DNA from: Pseudomaricurvus sp033283175
Lineage (GTDB): Bacteria; Pseudomonadota; Gammaproteobacteria; Pseudomonadales; Cellvibrionaceae
Reading direction: 5' to 3'
Assembly (NCBI GenBank): GCA_033283175.1
Contig: JAWMQM010000001.1
Span: 992,001-1,056,000, forward strand
DNA: 64,000 nt
The number at the start of each line of letters is the position of its first letter. Position 1 is the stretch's first letter. Both the position numbers and the translations under genes were made by a program. Below the pieces are notes generated by a model. The model did no database searches. It worked only from the letters and a program-made list of their open reading frames with translations, and was not told where the DNA came from. Positions 1 through 7,781 of the stretch are shown here, one piece after another.

Positions 1-96
1 CTCTTGCAGCCGAGCTGCAATTCACCTTGTACGAGGGGATGACAAATCCGTGCTTGTGCCGTGGTACTGGCCACATGTGGATCCCCACCCCTCCGT

Positions 97-118
97 CATT
101 CCCGCGAAGGCGGGAATC
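97..118. repeat. REP-like palindrome, family A
   Basis: Short inverted repeat with arms ATTCCCGC and GCGGGAAT around a GAA-containing loop. The same stem recurs at 4910-4978 and 45936-45963, so it belongs to a dispersed intergenic palindrome family. Confidence 0.7.
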
Positions 119-169
119 TATTGGGCCTACAGGCCCCACACCGCCATTCATCATAGCTATGATGCCGGA

Positions 170-523
170 TCAACAACTGGCCGGTTCACACTCTCCCGCC
201 ACCGCGGCCTTGGCCTGCTCGTACCCACCTACATTCGTGACATTGGTGTAGCCCCTCTGCTCCAGGGCCTCTTTCGCCACCCCGGCGCGCCGGCCGCTGC
301 GGCAGTAGAGGTAGATGGGGGCCTCCTTATCGGCGGTTATGTCGGTAATGCGGGCCCCTATTTCCGTGTGCGGCACATGCAGCGCCTGCTCCAGGTGACC
401 GGACTGCCACTCCTCCGCGGAGCGCACATCAATCCAGATGGGGTCGGCGGCCAGCGCCAGCGCCGGAAGCAGTAGCACCACCGCCAGCAGGCTGCGCCAA
501 ATTGATTTCAGACCAGTGTTCAT
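170..523 (-). CDS. Periplasmic single-domain rhodanese
   Basis: A 117-residue protein with a Sec signal peptide (about residues 1-25, ending ALALA) followed by one rhodanese domain. IDVRSAEEW (about 31-39) and the active loop CRSGRRAG with catalytic Cys74 are typical. Such single-domain exported rhodaneses (PspE-like) transfer sulfane sulfur in the periplasm; the physiological acceptor is unknown. There is no obvious operon partner. Start at the ATG on the complement of 523 gives a clean signal peptide. The family call is secure; equivalence to PspE is not tested. Confidence 0.9.
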   Translation of the reverse strand: MNTGLKSIWRSLLAVVLLLPALALAADPIWIDVRSAEEWQSGHLEQALHVPHTEIGARITDITADKEAPIYLYCRSGRRAGVAKEALEQRGYTNVTNVGGYEQAKAAVAGECEPASC

Positions 524-648
524 CGCTCACCTCTCTGTTTGTTGTCCTCACATCCGTCTCCACGGCATACAGGCCTTACGAATCGATCCTGTCATTTATA
601 GCCCTGCCACCACCGCGTGACTATCAGCCAGATCAAATACCGGCTGCT

Positions 649-722
649 TAATCGAGACCAGCTACCGGCACTGTAATTGAGACCAGCTACTGGCACTTTA
701 ATTGACACCAGCGGCAATGCCT
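649..722. repeat. 25-bp tandem repeat, about 3 copies; possible IS21-type end remnant
   Basis: Units begin at 649, 674 and 699 and share TAATTGAGACCAGCTAC with one or two mismatches; the third is partial. The AATTGAGACCAGC word resembles, from memory, the multiple terminal repeats at the ends of IS21-type elements. No transposase gene is nearby, so at most a remnant end is present. Confidence 0.5.
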
Positions 723-734
723 GTGTTCTCTGCA

Positions 735-763
735 GGTAAAAAAAGAGGCGCCGAAGCGCCTCT
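735..763 (-). terminator. Rho-independent terminator of the SDR gene
   Basis: Stem AGAGGCGC/GCGCCTCT around a CGAA loop (UUCG tetraloop in the minus-strand transcript), followed on the minus strand by a run of seven T. It lies 25 bases after the minus-strand SDR stop. Confidence 0.9.
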
Positions 764-788
764 TTTCTGGTTGCGACCGCTCTGCCGA

Positions 789-1568
789 TCAGCGTGGCTG
801 CATACGGATGGCACCGTCCAGACGCACGGTCTCACCGTTGATATAGCCGTTGCGCACCATCTCCAGCGCCATGCTGGCGTACTCGTCAGGCGAGCCCAGA
901 CGTGCGGGGTTCGGCACCATGGCGCCCAGCGCATCGAGCATCTTCTGCGGCGCACCCAGCAGGGCCGGGGTGGCGAAGATACCGGGCTGGATGGTGTTGA
1001 TGCGGATGTTTTCGCGTGACAGGTCGCGGGCGATGGTCAGGGTCATACCGACGATGGCCGCCTTGGCGGCGGAGTATGCCGCCTGGCCCATCTGGCCTTC
1101 GGTCGCTGCGGCAGAGGCGGTATTGATGCACACGCCACGCTCACCATCGATAGGGTCCAGGGTCATCATGCCGGCCGCGGCGCGGGTGATGCAGCGGAAG
1201 GTACCGACGGTATTGAGCTTCAGGACCCACTCGAACTTGTCGGACGGGAAGATGTTGATCGCGCCGGTCTCCTTGTCACGACGGGCGGTCGGGATGGCGT
1301 TACCACCACCGGCGCAGCACACCAGCACGCGCTCCTGGCCATTGGCCGCGCGAGCCTTGGCAAAGGCGGCATCCACACTCTCGTCGGACAGTACGTCTAC
1401 CTGGCAGAAGATCGCTCCGGTCTCCTCAGCCGCCTTCTCCCCGGTCTCCGGGTTGAGGTCAAAAATGGCAACTTTGGCGCCAGCTGCACGCAGCGCTTTC
1501 ACGGTCGCCAAACCCAGTCCGGAGGCGCCCCCGGTAACCACTGCGGCGAGTGAGGAATCGATCTTCAT
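789..1568 (-). CDS. Short-chain dehydrogenase, 3-hydroxyacyl-CoA dehydrogenase-like
   Basis: A 259-residue classical SDR. The NAD(P)-binding TGGASGLG is at residues 12-19, the structural CCAGGGN motif near 84-90, and the catalytic set Ser152, Tyr165 and Lys169 (YSAAK) is complete. The overall pattern resembles the HSD17B10/type II 3-hydroxyacyl-CoA dehydrogenase group, which oxidises 3-hydroxyacyl-CoA with NAD. That fits the divergently transcribed CoA-transferase and acyl-CoA ligase operon across a 170-bp promoter region holding an operator-like inverted repeat at 1675-1703. The substrate cannot be read from sequence; other SDR alcohol dehydrogenases are possible. Confidence 0.85.
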   Translation of the reverse strand: MKIDSSLAAVVTGGASGLGLATVKALRAAGAKVAIFDLNPETGEKAAEETGAIFCQVDVLSDESVDAAFAKARAANGQERVLVCCAGGGNAIPTARRDKETGAINIFPSDKFEWVLKLNTVGTFRCITRAAAGMMTLDPIDGERGVCINTASAAATEGQMGQAAYSAAKAAIVGMTLTIARDLSRENIRINTIQPGIFATPALLGAPQKMLDALGAMVPNPARLGSPDEYASMALEMVRNGYINGETVRLDGAIRMQPR

Positions 1569-1674
1569 GTGCTACTCTCCTGATCTTTTATTAACCACAC
1601 GGTAGAGGACAAAAGGGGTTTTGACCCCCGGAAGGTCCTATATAGGTAAGACGCGATTTAACCCTAATTGCCAG

Positions 1675-1703
1675 TTATATACAACAATACTGTTGAATAG
1701 TAT
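1675..1703. promoter_or_regulatory. Operator-like motif, copy 1, in the SDR/CoA-transferase divergent promoter
   Basis: Read on the minus strand, ATACTATTCAACAGT is followed two bases later by TGTTGTATATAA; CAACA and TGTTG form an inverted repeat. Close matches occur at 57200-57226, 58716-58742 and, more weakly, 63743-63769. A TATAAT hexamer at 1701-1706 overlaps the right edge and could be the -10 box for the plus-strand operon, so a bound repressor would block it. The TetR assignment is inferred from two TetR genes beside other copies. Confidence 0.6.
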
Positions 1704-1738
1704 AATCCGCCGCCTAACGAAAATACGGAGGAGCGCGC

Positions 1739-2965
1739 ATGGCTCAAGTGATGAAAGGGGTTCGAGTCCTCGAAGTAGCCCAATTTACCTTTGTACCCGC
1801 CGCTGGTGCCATCCTGGCCGACTGGGGCGCCGACGTCATAAAGATCGAGCACCCTGTGCGCGGCGATACCCAGCGCGGTTTCATCAAGCTGGGCGGTATT
1901 GAAACCGATCCCAACCGCTGCCCCTTCGTAGAACACCCCAACCGCGGCAAGCGCAGCGTGGGCGTGGACATCTCTACCCCTGAAGGCATGGAAGTCATTT
2001 ACGAGCTGGCCAAGACCGCCGACGTATTCCTGACCAACTACCTGCCCAACCAGCGCCAGAAAATGAAGTTCGATATCGAGCACATTCGCGCGGTTAACCC
2101 CAACATCATTTACGCCCGCGGCTCCGCCTTTGGCGACAAGGGCCCGGATCGCGACGTGGGTGGCTTCGACGGTACCGCTTTCTGGAACCGCGGCGGCCTG
2201 GCTGACGCCTTCTCCCCGAAAGAGCTGGGCGGACCCATCTCCCAGGGTGTACCTGCCTTTGGTGACTCCATCGGTGGTATGAACATCGCGGGCGGTATCG
2301 CCGCAGCCCTGTTCCACCGCGCCCAGACCGGTGAAGCGACCGAGCTGGATGTGTCCCTGCTGAGCACCGCCTGGTGGGCCGCCGGTACCTCTATCGACAT
2401 GGGTATCGAGACCAACCAAATCATGGGCAACCGCATGCCGCAGTCCGGTGGCAACCCCGGCAACCCGTTGATGGGCAACTACTACTGCGCCGACGGTGGC
2501 GTGATCAACATGTGTACCCTCACCCCCGGCCCACACATCAAGAGCTTCTTCCAGCATATCGGCAAGCCAGAGCTGGCTGACGACGAGCGCTTCTCTGAAG
2601 TGAAAGCTTTGATGCAAAACTGGGAGGCCGCTTCCGAGATCATCGTTGCAGCCTTCGCCGAGAAAGATTTCAAATACTGGCGCGAGCACCTGAAGACCTA
2701 CTCCGGTCAGTGGGCGCCGGTACAAAGCCTGTTGGATATCGCCACCGACGAGCAAGCGCTGGCCAATGACATGCTGTTTGAAGTGGAATCCGCCAGCGGC
2801 GGCGACCCCATCAAGCTGGTACGCGGCCCTGTGCAGTTCAACCACGAGCCGGTCAAAACCGAGCGCGCTCCACTGGCCTCCGAACACACCGAACTGGTGC
2901 TGATGGAGCTGGGTATGGAGTGGGACAAGATCGAAGAACTGAAAGAAAAAGGCGCGATTGCCTGA
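1739..2965 (+). CDS. CaiB/BaiF family III CoA-transferase
   Basis: A 408-residue protein of the usual family length. The N-terminal LEVAQF...GAILADWGADVIKIE segment and Asp176 in the GDSIGG motif (predicted aspartyl-CoA nucleophile) are diagnostic of class III CoA-transferases, which move CoA between carboxylic acids. A strong GGAGGAG ribosome site at 1727-1733 lies five bases from the ATG. It heads an operon with a 96-residue protein and an AMP-dependent acyl-CoA ligase, so both CoA transfer and ATP-dependent CoA activation of an acid are encoded together. Substrate unknown. Confidence 0.93.
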   Translation: MAQVMKGVRVLEVAQFTFVPAAGAILADWGADVIKIEHPVRGDTQRGFIKLGGIETDPNRCPFVEHPNRGKRSVGVDISTPEGMEVIYELAKTADVFLTNYLPNQRQKMKFDIEHIRAVNPNIIYARGSAFGDKGPDRDVGGFDGTAFWNRGGLADAFSPKELGGPISQGVPAFGDSIGGMNIAGGIAAALFHRAQTGEATELDVSLLSTAWWAAGTSIDMGIETNQIMGNRMPQSGGNPGNPLMGNYYCADGGVINMCTLTPGPHIKSFFQHIGKPELADDERFSEVKALMQNWEAASEIIVAAFAEKDFKYWREHLKTYSGQWAPVQSLLDIATDEQALANDMLFEVESASGGDPIKLVRGPVQFNHEPVKTERAPLASEHTELVLMELGMEWDKIEELKEKGAIA

Positions 2966-3014
2966 TCAAGGCGCGCCTGATGTGTTTAACGCCTGATTAA
3001 AGAACGAGAGCATT

Positions 3015-3305
3015 ATGAAGCCAGGAACTAAACTTAAAAGCACTGTGTGCAACACCGAAGTGATGGTCATTAAAGGCTCCGGCCTGGTGGTTGAGTGCGG
3101 TGGCGCACCCATGACCGCAGAAGGCGCGGCCGACAAGGGCGCCATCAACCCCGACTTCGCCGGCGGCACCCTGATGGGCAAGCGCTACGTGAACGAAGAA
3201 GGCACCGTTGAACTGCTGTGCGTTAAAGCCGGTGAAGGCGCCCTTGCCATCGACGGCAAGGTTCTGCCGACCAAAGATGCCAAGCCTCTGCCATCTTCTG
3301 ACTAA
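3015..3305 (+). CDS. Small conserved-looking protein between CoA-transferase and ligase
   Basis: A 96-residue soluble protein without signal peptide or membrane segment. It is rich in Gly and Val with predicted short beta-strands, and has Cys in STVCNTEV, VVECGGAP and ELLCVKAG. It lies 49 bases after the CoA-transferase and 22 bases before the ligase start, clearly in the same operon and with the same codon style. I do not recognise the family. The position suggests an accessory or regulatory role in acyl-CoA activation, which is inference only. Confidence 0.75.
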   Translation: MKPGTKLKSTVCNTEVMVIKGSGLVVECGGAPMTAEGAADKGAINPDFAGGTLMGKRYVNEEGTVELLCVKAGEGALAIDGKVLPTKDAKPLPSSD

Positions 3306-3327
3306 TAGCACGGTTGTTGCCTGAGTT

Positions 3328-4815
3328 ATGAATATCGTACTGATTTTACAAATGGCTGCCGAAGCCGGACCGGACCGTGTCGGTCTGGTCTGTGACGGCC
3401 GCCGCTGGACCTACGGCCAGTTGCTGGAAGCGGCCAAGGGTGCGGCAGAAATTTTCGTCAACAGTGGCTGCCAACATGTGGCCCTGCTGGACGAAAGCTC
3501 TGAAGCTGCCCCCATCGCCCTGTTCGGCGCCGCCATGGCCGGTATCCCTTACGTGCCACTCAACTATCGTCTGGCTGACGAGCAGCTGGGCGCGCTGCTG
3601 GATCGCATCAAGCCCGCCTATGTGATTGGTGACGTTGAGCGCACCAACCGCCTCAGCGCCGGCCACACCGTGGCCACCCGCGACGACTTCGTCAAAGCCG
3701 CCGAGGAAGCTGCCGCCTCTGCCAGCGGTGAAGAGCGCGAAGGCGAAGGCATTGCCGCCCAGATCTTTACCAGTGGTACTACCGCTGCGCCGAAAGCGGC
3801 GCTGCTGCGTCACACCAACCTGCTGGGTTACATCCTCGGTGCCTACGAGTTTATGACCGCCGAAGAGACCGATGCCCAGCTGGTGTGTGTGCCGCCGTAC
3901 CACATCGCCGGTATCTCCGCGATGCTGAGCTCTTTCTACTCCATGCGCCGCATGGTCATGCTGCCCGCCTTTGACCCGGACACCTGGCTCAAGCTGGCAG
4001 AAGAGGAGCAAGTCACCAACGCCTTCCTGGTACCCACCATGCTGGCGCGCGTGATTTCCCGTATGGAAGAGAAAGGCGATACCACCCTGCCCTGTGTGCG
4101 CGCTATCGCTTACGGCGGTGGACGTATGCCGCCGGAGCTGATCGCCAAGGCACTGGACCTGTTCCCGAACTGTAACTTCACCAACGCCTACGGCCTGACT
4201 GAAACCAGTTCGACCATCGCGCTGCTGACGCCGGAAGATCACCGCACTGCCCATCAGTCCGATGACCCTGCCGTCAAAGCACGCCTGGGTTCCGTGGGCA
4301 AACCGCTGCCTACCATCGAGCTGGAAATCCGTGACGACGAAGGCAAGGTACTGGCCGCTGGCGAGCGTGGTGAAATCTACGTGCGCGGCGAGCAGGTCTC
4401 CGGTGAATACCGCGAGAAGAGCGCGCTGGATGCCGACGGCTGGTTCCCGACCCGCGACGCCGGCTACCTGGACGAGGAAGGCTACCTGTTCCTGGCCGGT
4501 CGTGCCGATGACGTTATCGTGCGCGGCGGCGAGAACATCTCCCCCGGCGAGATCGAAGATGTACTGGCACTGCACCCGGCGATTGCCGACGCCGTTGCCA
4601 TCGGTGCACCTTCGCTTGAGTGGGGTGAGGCCGTGGCCATCGCCGTGGTGGTGAAACCGGACCATGACACGCCCAGCGAAGACGAGCTGCGCAAGCTGAT
4701 CAAGGATCACCTGCGCTCCTCACGGGTACCCGAACAGATCAAAGTTGTCGACGAACTGCCCTACAATGAAATGGGCAAACTGTTGCGGCGTGAAGTTCGC
4801 ACCTGGTTCCAGTAA
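3328..4815 (+). CDS. AMP-dependent acyl-CoA synthetase (ANL superfamily)
   Basis: A 495-residue adenylate-forming ligase. The phosphate-binding loop TSGTTAAPK (about 148-156) deviates from the usual TSGTTGxPK by Ala for Gly. NAYGLTETS (A5 region), GRADDVIVRGGENISPGEIE (hinge and A8) and the C-terminal NEMGKLLRR with the catalytic A10 lysine are present. It activates a carboxylic acid to acyl-AMP, then acyl-CoA, in the cytoplasm. It is the last gene of the CoA-transferase operon, followed 13 bases later by a strong terminator. Substrate class (fatty, aromatic or terpenoid acid) cannot be decided. Confidence 0.93.
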   Translation: MNIVLILQMAAEAGPDRVGLVCDGRRWTYGQLLEAAKGAAEIFVNSGCQHVALLDESSEAAPIALFGAAMAGIPYVPLNYRLADEQLGALLDRIKPAYVIGDVERTNRLSAGHTVATRDDFVKAAEEAAASASGEEREGEGIAAQIFTSGTTAAPKAALLRHTNLLGYILGAYEFMTAEETDAQLVCVPPYHIAGISAMLSSFYSMRRMVMLPAFDPDTWLKLAEEEQVTNAFLVPTMLARVISRMEEKGDTTLPCVRAIAYGGGRMPPELIAKALDLFPNCNFTNAYGLTETSSTIALLTPEDHRTAHQSDDPAVKARLGSVGKPLPTIELEIRDDEGKVLAAGERGEIYVRGEQVSGEYREKSALDADGWFPTRDAGYLDEEGYLFLAGRADDVIVRGGENISPGEIEDVLALHPAIADAVAIGAPSLEWGEAVAIAVVVKPDHDTPSEDELRKLIKDHLRSSRVPEQIKVVDELPYNEMGKLLRREVRTWFQ

Positions 4816-4828
4816 TCAGGCACCCACA

Positions 4829-4862
4829 CAAAAAGGCCGCACCGGAAGATGCGGCCTTTTTG
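4829..4862 (+). terminator. Rho-independent terminator of the CoA-activation operon
   Basis: Stem AAAAAGGCCGCA / TGCGGCCTTTTT with a short loop directly after the ligase stop, ending in a T run. It closes the 1739-4815 operon. Confidence 0.92.
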
Positions 4863-4909
4863 TTGATACCCACCTGCTTGCGGGGGAAAAGCGCACTCCT
4901 CCTGACTTA

Positions 4910-4978
4910 GTCACCCCCGCGCAGGCGGGGGTCCACTGAAGTCCGCAGGGAGTGGATTCCCGCCTGCGCGGGAATGAC
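4910..4978. repeat. Paired REP palindromes (BIME-like), family A
   Basis: Two GC-rich palindromes in inverted orientation, 4910-4936 (stem around CCCCCGC..GCGGGGG) and 4952-4978 (stem ATTCCCGC..GCGGGAAT), separated by about 15 bases. They occupy the 355-bp gap between the ligase and malonyl-CoA decarboxylase; nothing else is evident in that gap. Confidence 0.75.
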
Positions 4979-5170
4979 AGGAATCGGAGTTTCTTAAAAC
5001 GTCACGGGAATACGTGAATCAGAGTTTCCCAAAACGTTGCAGGAAGCTACGATGTAAATGTCGCACTCTTCCACACTACCCTTCGCTGCTCAGCACACCT
5101 TCTCTCAGACGCCTGAAAGGATTTAGCGGCGAGCCAGATGTAACCAGATTGCCATTGGGGGATCAATTTC

Positions 5171-6547
5171 ATGAAGAAGTTCAGTCAGTGGGTCAACTCT
5201 ATCGCCGACGCCGGTAAAGAGCTGTTGTCCGGCAAGGCCCGCCAGGATAAATCGCAGTCCCTTGCCAGCCTCTGCAACGAGCTGTGCACCAGCAAAGGCG
5301 AAGCCATGGGCACCGCCATTGCACACGAAGTGGTCAAAGCCTACAGCGCCCTTGATGCTGAAAGACGACTGGCTTTTTTCCAGATGTTGCACAAGGACTT
5401 CGGAGCGGACCCCAAAGAGATCGTCAAGTGCGCCGAAGCATTCAAGCAGGCTCCGGGGCGCGACACCTACCGCGCCCTCTACCATGCTGTGGAAACCCGC
5501 CGCCAGATCCTCTTCAGCCGCATCAACATGGCCCCCGACGGTACCGAGACCCTGATCCAGTTGCGCAGCGACCTGCTGGACCTGCTGGGACAGTACCCCG
5601 AACTGGGCGGGGTGGATTACGACCTCCGCAACCTGATGATCTCCTGGTTTAACCGTGGCTTCCTGACACTGGAGCAGATCTCCTGGGAAACACCGGCCCA
5701 CATCCTGGAAAAACTGATCGCTTACGAGGCGGTGCACGAGATGACCGGCTGGGGCGATTTGCGCCGACGTCTGGCAGATGACCGTCGCTGCTTTGCCTTC
5801 TTCCACCCGGCACTGGAAGACGAACCACTGATCTTTGTGCAGGTGGCGCTGGTGAAAGGCTACGCCGGCAATGTGCAGGAGCTGCTGGCCGACCCCACCG
5901 AGGGCAAAACCGACTCCCGCGGCCACAAGCCGGACATCGAACTGCAGGATGGTTTCGACACCGCCATCTTCTACAGCATCAGTAACTGCCAGGAGGGCCT
6001 GAAGAGCATCTCCTTTGGTAACTTCCTAATCAAGCAGGTGGTGCTTGAGCTGCGCCAAGAGTTCCCACAGCTGAAGCAGTTCGCCACCCTGTCACCCATT
6101 CCCGGCTTCCGCAGCTGGCTCAGTAAGGAGCTGGCCAACCGCGACAGTACCCTGATTGATGTAAAAACCCGCGACCTGCTGAAGCTGCTGGACAGCAACG
6201 ACTGGGTCAAAAACACCGAGAGCAAGGAGAAGCTGCAACCGGTTCTCACCAAACTGTGCGCCCACTATCTCTACAACGCCAAACGCGGTATCCAGCCGCT
6301 GGACCCGGTGGCCCGCTTCCACCTGGGCAACGGCGCCCAGATCGCACGCCTCAACTGGCTGGGGGACACCTCCGCCAACGGCATCAAGCAATCGGCTGGC
6401 CTGCTGGTGAACTACGCCTACGACCTGAAGTCGGTGGAGACCAACCACGAAGCCTTCGTCAACGAAGGTCGTGTCGCCATCAGCGCCGAGTTCCAGAAGC
6501 TGGTCAAGAACACCGCCGTACCGGTGGCCACCAAAAAGCCTGCATAA
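5171..6547 (+). CDS. Malonyl-CoA decarboxylase
   Basis: A 458-residue protein that converts malonyl-CoA to acetyl-CoA and CO2. The C-terminal catalytic domain is unmistakable: ATLSPIPGFRSWL carries Ser308 and FHLGNGAQIARLNW carries His384, the expected catalytic pair. The helical N-terminal oligomerisation domain (about 1-190) is intact. No mitochondrial/peroxisomal or signal sequence is present, so it is cytoplasmic. The upstream Shine-Dalgarno is weak. It stands alone between repeats and the convergent integron integrase. Its stop codon lies inside a terminator hairpin. A role in malonate/odd-chain acid use or in tuning fatty acid synthesis is plausible. Confidence 0.95.
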   Translation: MKKFSQWVNSIADAGKELLSGKARQDKSQSLASLCNELCTSKGEAMGTAIAHEVVKAYSALDAERRLAFFQMLHKDFGADPKEIVKCAEAFKQAPGRDTYRALYHAVETRRQILFSRINMAPDGTETLIQLRSDLLDLLGQYPELGGVDYDLRNLMISWFNRGFLTLEQISWETPAHILEKLIAYEAVHEMTGWGDLRRRLADDRRCFAFFHPALEDEPLIFVQVALVKGYAGNVQELLADPTEGKTDSRGHKPDIELQDGFDTAIFYSISNCQEGLKSISFGNFLIKQVVLELRQEFPQLKQFATLSPIPGFRSWLSKELANRDSTLIDVKTRDLLKLLDSNDWVKNTESKEKLQPVLTKLCAHYLYNAKRGIQPLDPVARFHLGNGAQIARLNWLGDTSANGIKQSAGLLVNYAYDLKSVETNHEAFVNEGRVAISAEFQKLVKNTAVPVATKKPA

Positions 6548-6556
6548 CGCAGGCTT
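6536..6556. terminator. Bidirectional hairpin overlapping the malonyl-CoA decarboxylase stop
   Basis: AAGCCTGC and GCAGGCTT form an 8-bp stem around ATAAC, so the TAA stop (6545-6547) sits in the loop. It separates the decarboxylase from the convergent integrase, whose stop is at 6582. Confidence 0.7.
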
Positions 6557-6581
6557 TGGCACCTCGCGGATCGCAACACCG

Positions 6582-7541
6582 CTAATCCAGGGGACTGACA
6601 ACCCCCTGGCCACCCCGATGCAGCACATGGGTATAGATTTCCGTAGTACGAACATCGCTATGCCCCAGCTGCACCTGCACCGTGCGAATATCGGAGCCCC
6701 GCTCCAACAGATGAGTCGCAAAGGAATGGCGCAAGGTATGACTGGTAACCGGTTTGTTAATACCAGCATTGCGGGCCGCCGATTTCACCAGCCGGTTCAC
6801 CGTAGACTCATCATAGTGATGCCGTCGAATGGCACCGCAGCGCGGATCAACCCCCAACTTGCTCGCCGGAAACAGGTATTGCCACAGTACATGCTTGCAA
6901 GCCTGCGGATGCTTACGCCCCAGCGCGTTAGGCATATGAACCCCAGCAAAATGCGGGTTCAACAAGTCCTCTTGCAGCAACAACTCCACCCGGGTGATCT
7001 GTTGCTTTAATAATGGCAACAACGAACTCGCCAACGTCACCAATCGGTGCTTACCGCCCTTACCGTCAAACACACGGATCTGGCGGTAGTCGAAATCGAC
7101 GTCCTTTACCCTCAGCCGAACCAACTCCAGACGGCGCAACCCCGAGCCGTACATCAACGCCGCCATCAGGTAATGCATCCCCTCCAACTGCTGCAGTAAC
7201 AGCTTCACTTCACCATGGGTCAGAACCACTGGCAGCTTCGGTTGGCGGGATGATTTTCGAAAATTGGCAAGGCCCTCCAGCTTCTCCCCCAGGTATTTGG
7301 TCTTGAGAAACACCACCGCATTCAATGCCACCTTCTGTGTACTGGCAGACACACCCCGATTAACTGCCAAATGGGTCAAAAAACGCTCAACCTCTGCTGA
7401 ACCAAGTTTACTCGGATGTTGTTTGCCAGAAAAAAGTATGAAATATTTAATCCAATACAAATAGTTGTCTATCGTTCGAATGCTGTAATTCCGAACAAGC
7501 ATATACTCGCGCACTGAAGCCAGGAACGGTGAATTCGCCAT
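6582..7541 (-). CDS. intI: Integron integrase (tyrosine recombinase IntI)
   Basis: A 319-residue site-specific recombinase that inserts and excises gene cassettes at attI/attC. Catalytic residues are complete: Arg136 (GSGLRR), Lys161, His268 and Arg271 (SHTLRHSFATHLLE), His294 and Tyr303 (TTEIYTHV). The extra insertion that separates IntI from other tyrosine recombinases is present at about residues 190-240 (NPHFAGVHMPNALGRKHP to RRHHYDES). I chose the ATG at 7541 rather than the upstream TTG at 7559 because GGGAGGG (complement of 7551-7557) gives ideal spacing. It is transcribed away from the cassette array, the standard integron arrangement. No LexA box (CTGT-N8-ACAG) is visible upstream. 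It appears functional. Confidence 0.97.
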   Translation of the reverse strand: MANSPFLASVREYMLVRNYSIRTIDNYLYWIKYFILFSGKQHPSKLGSAEVERFLTHLAVNRGVSASTQKVALNAVVFLKTKYLGEKLEGLANFRKSSRQPKLPVVLTHGEVKLLLQQLEGMHYLMAALMYGSGLRRLELVRLRVKDVDFDYRQIRVFDGKGGKHRLVTLASSLLPLLKQQITRVELLLQEDLLNPHFAGVHMPNALGRKHPQACKHVLWQYLFPASKLGVDPRCGAIRRHHYDESTVNRLVKSAARNAGINKPVTSHTLRHSFATHLLERGSDIRTVQVQLGHSDVRTTEIYTHVLHRGGQGVVSPLD

Positions 7542-7607
7542 GGACGGGATCCCTCCCAAGTCAGAATGAATTTTACGACCAAATTTTTCGGGGCAAATAA
7601 GCGTAAT

Positions 7608-7626
7608 AAAAGGGCAAAGCCCTTTT
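7608..7626. repeat. attI-region hairpin 1
   Basis: AAAAGGGC-AAA-GCCCTTTT is a perfect hairpin. Its core AGGGCAAAGCCCT is the exact reverse complement of the core of the hairpin at 7736-7750, so the two form an inverted pair about 125 bases apart. Confidence 0.75.
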
Positions 7627-7707
7627 AACCCGGCGCAAAGGAATTTTCGTGAATTTTTTTGTGGAAAATCAGGATCTTAAAACTAAGGACTGACGAAGCC
7701 CTGGATT

Positions 7708-7723
7708 AAAGGGGCTCCCTTTT
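7708..7723. repeat. attI-region hairpin 2
   Basis: AAAGGG-GCT-CCCTTT followed by an extra T and A/T-rich sequence. It could act as a weak terminator or as a recombinase/host-factor structure near attI. Confidence 0.5.
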
Positions 7724-7735
7724 AATAATTATTAT

Positions 7736-7750
7736 GAGGGCTTTGCCCTC
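7736..7750. repeat. attI-region hairpin 3
   Basis: GAGGGC-TTT-GCCCTC, 11 bases before the attI core. It is the inverted partner of hairpin 1 at 7608-7626. Confidence 0.7.
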
Positions 7751-7768
7751 ATTAACAGACTGTTATAT
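7751..7768 (+). other. attI recombination site (core)
   Basis: AACAGACTGTTATAT lies between the integrase and the first cassette; crossover is expected between G7762 and T7763. The 7-base core GTTATAT deviates from GTTRRRY only at the fifth base. AACA/TGTT gives an imperfect inverted integrase-binding pair. The full attI extends left by an undetermined distance. Confidence 0.75.
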
Positions 7769-7781
7769 CTAAGGAAAGATC

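Noticed and set aside
7542..7781. LexA box in the integrase promoter
   Set aside because: No CTGT-N8-ACAG match is present between the integrase start and attI.
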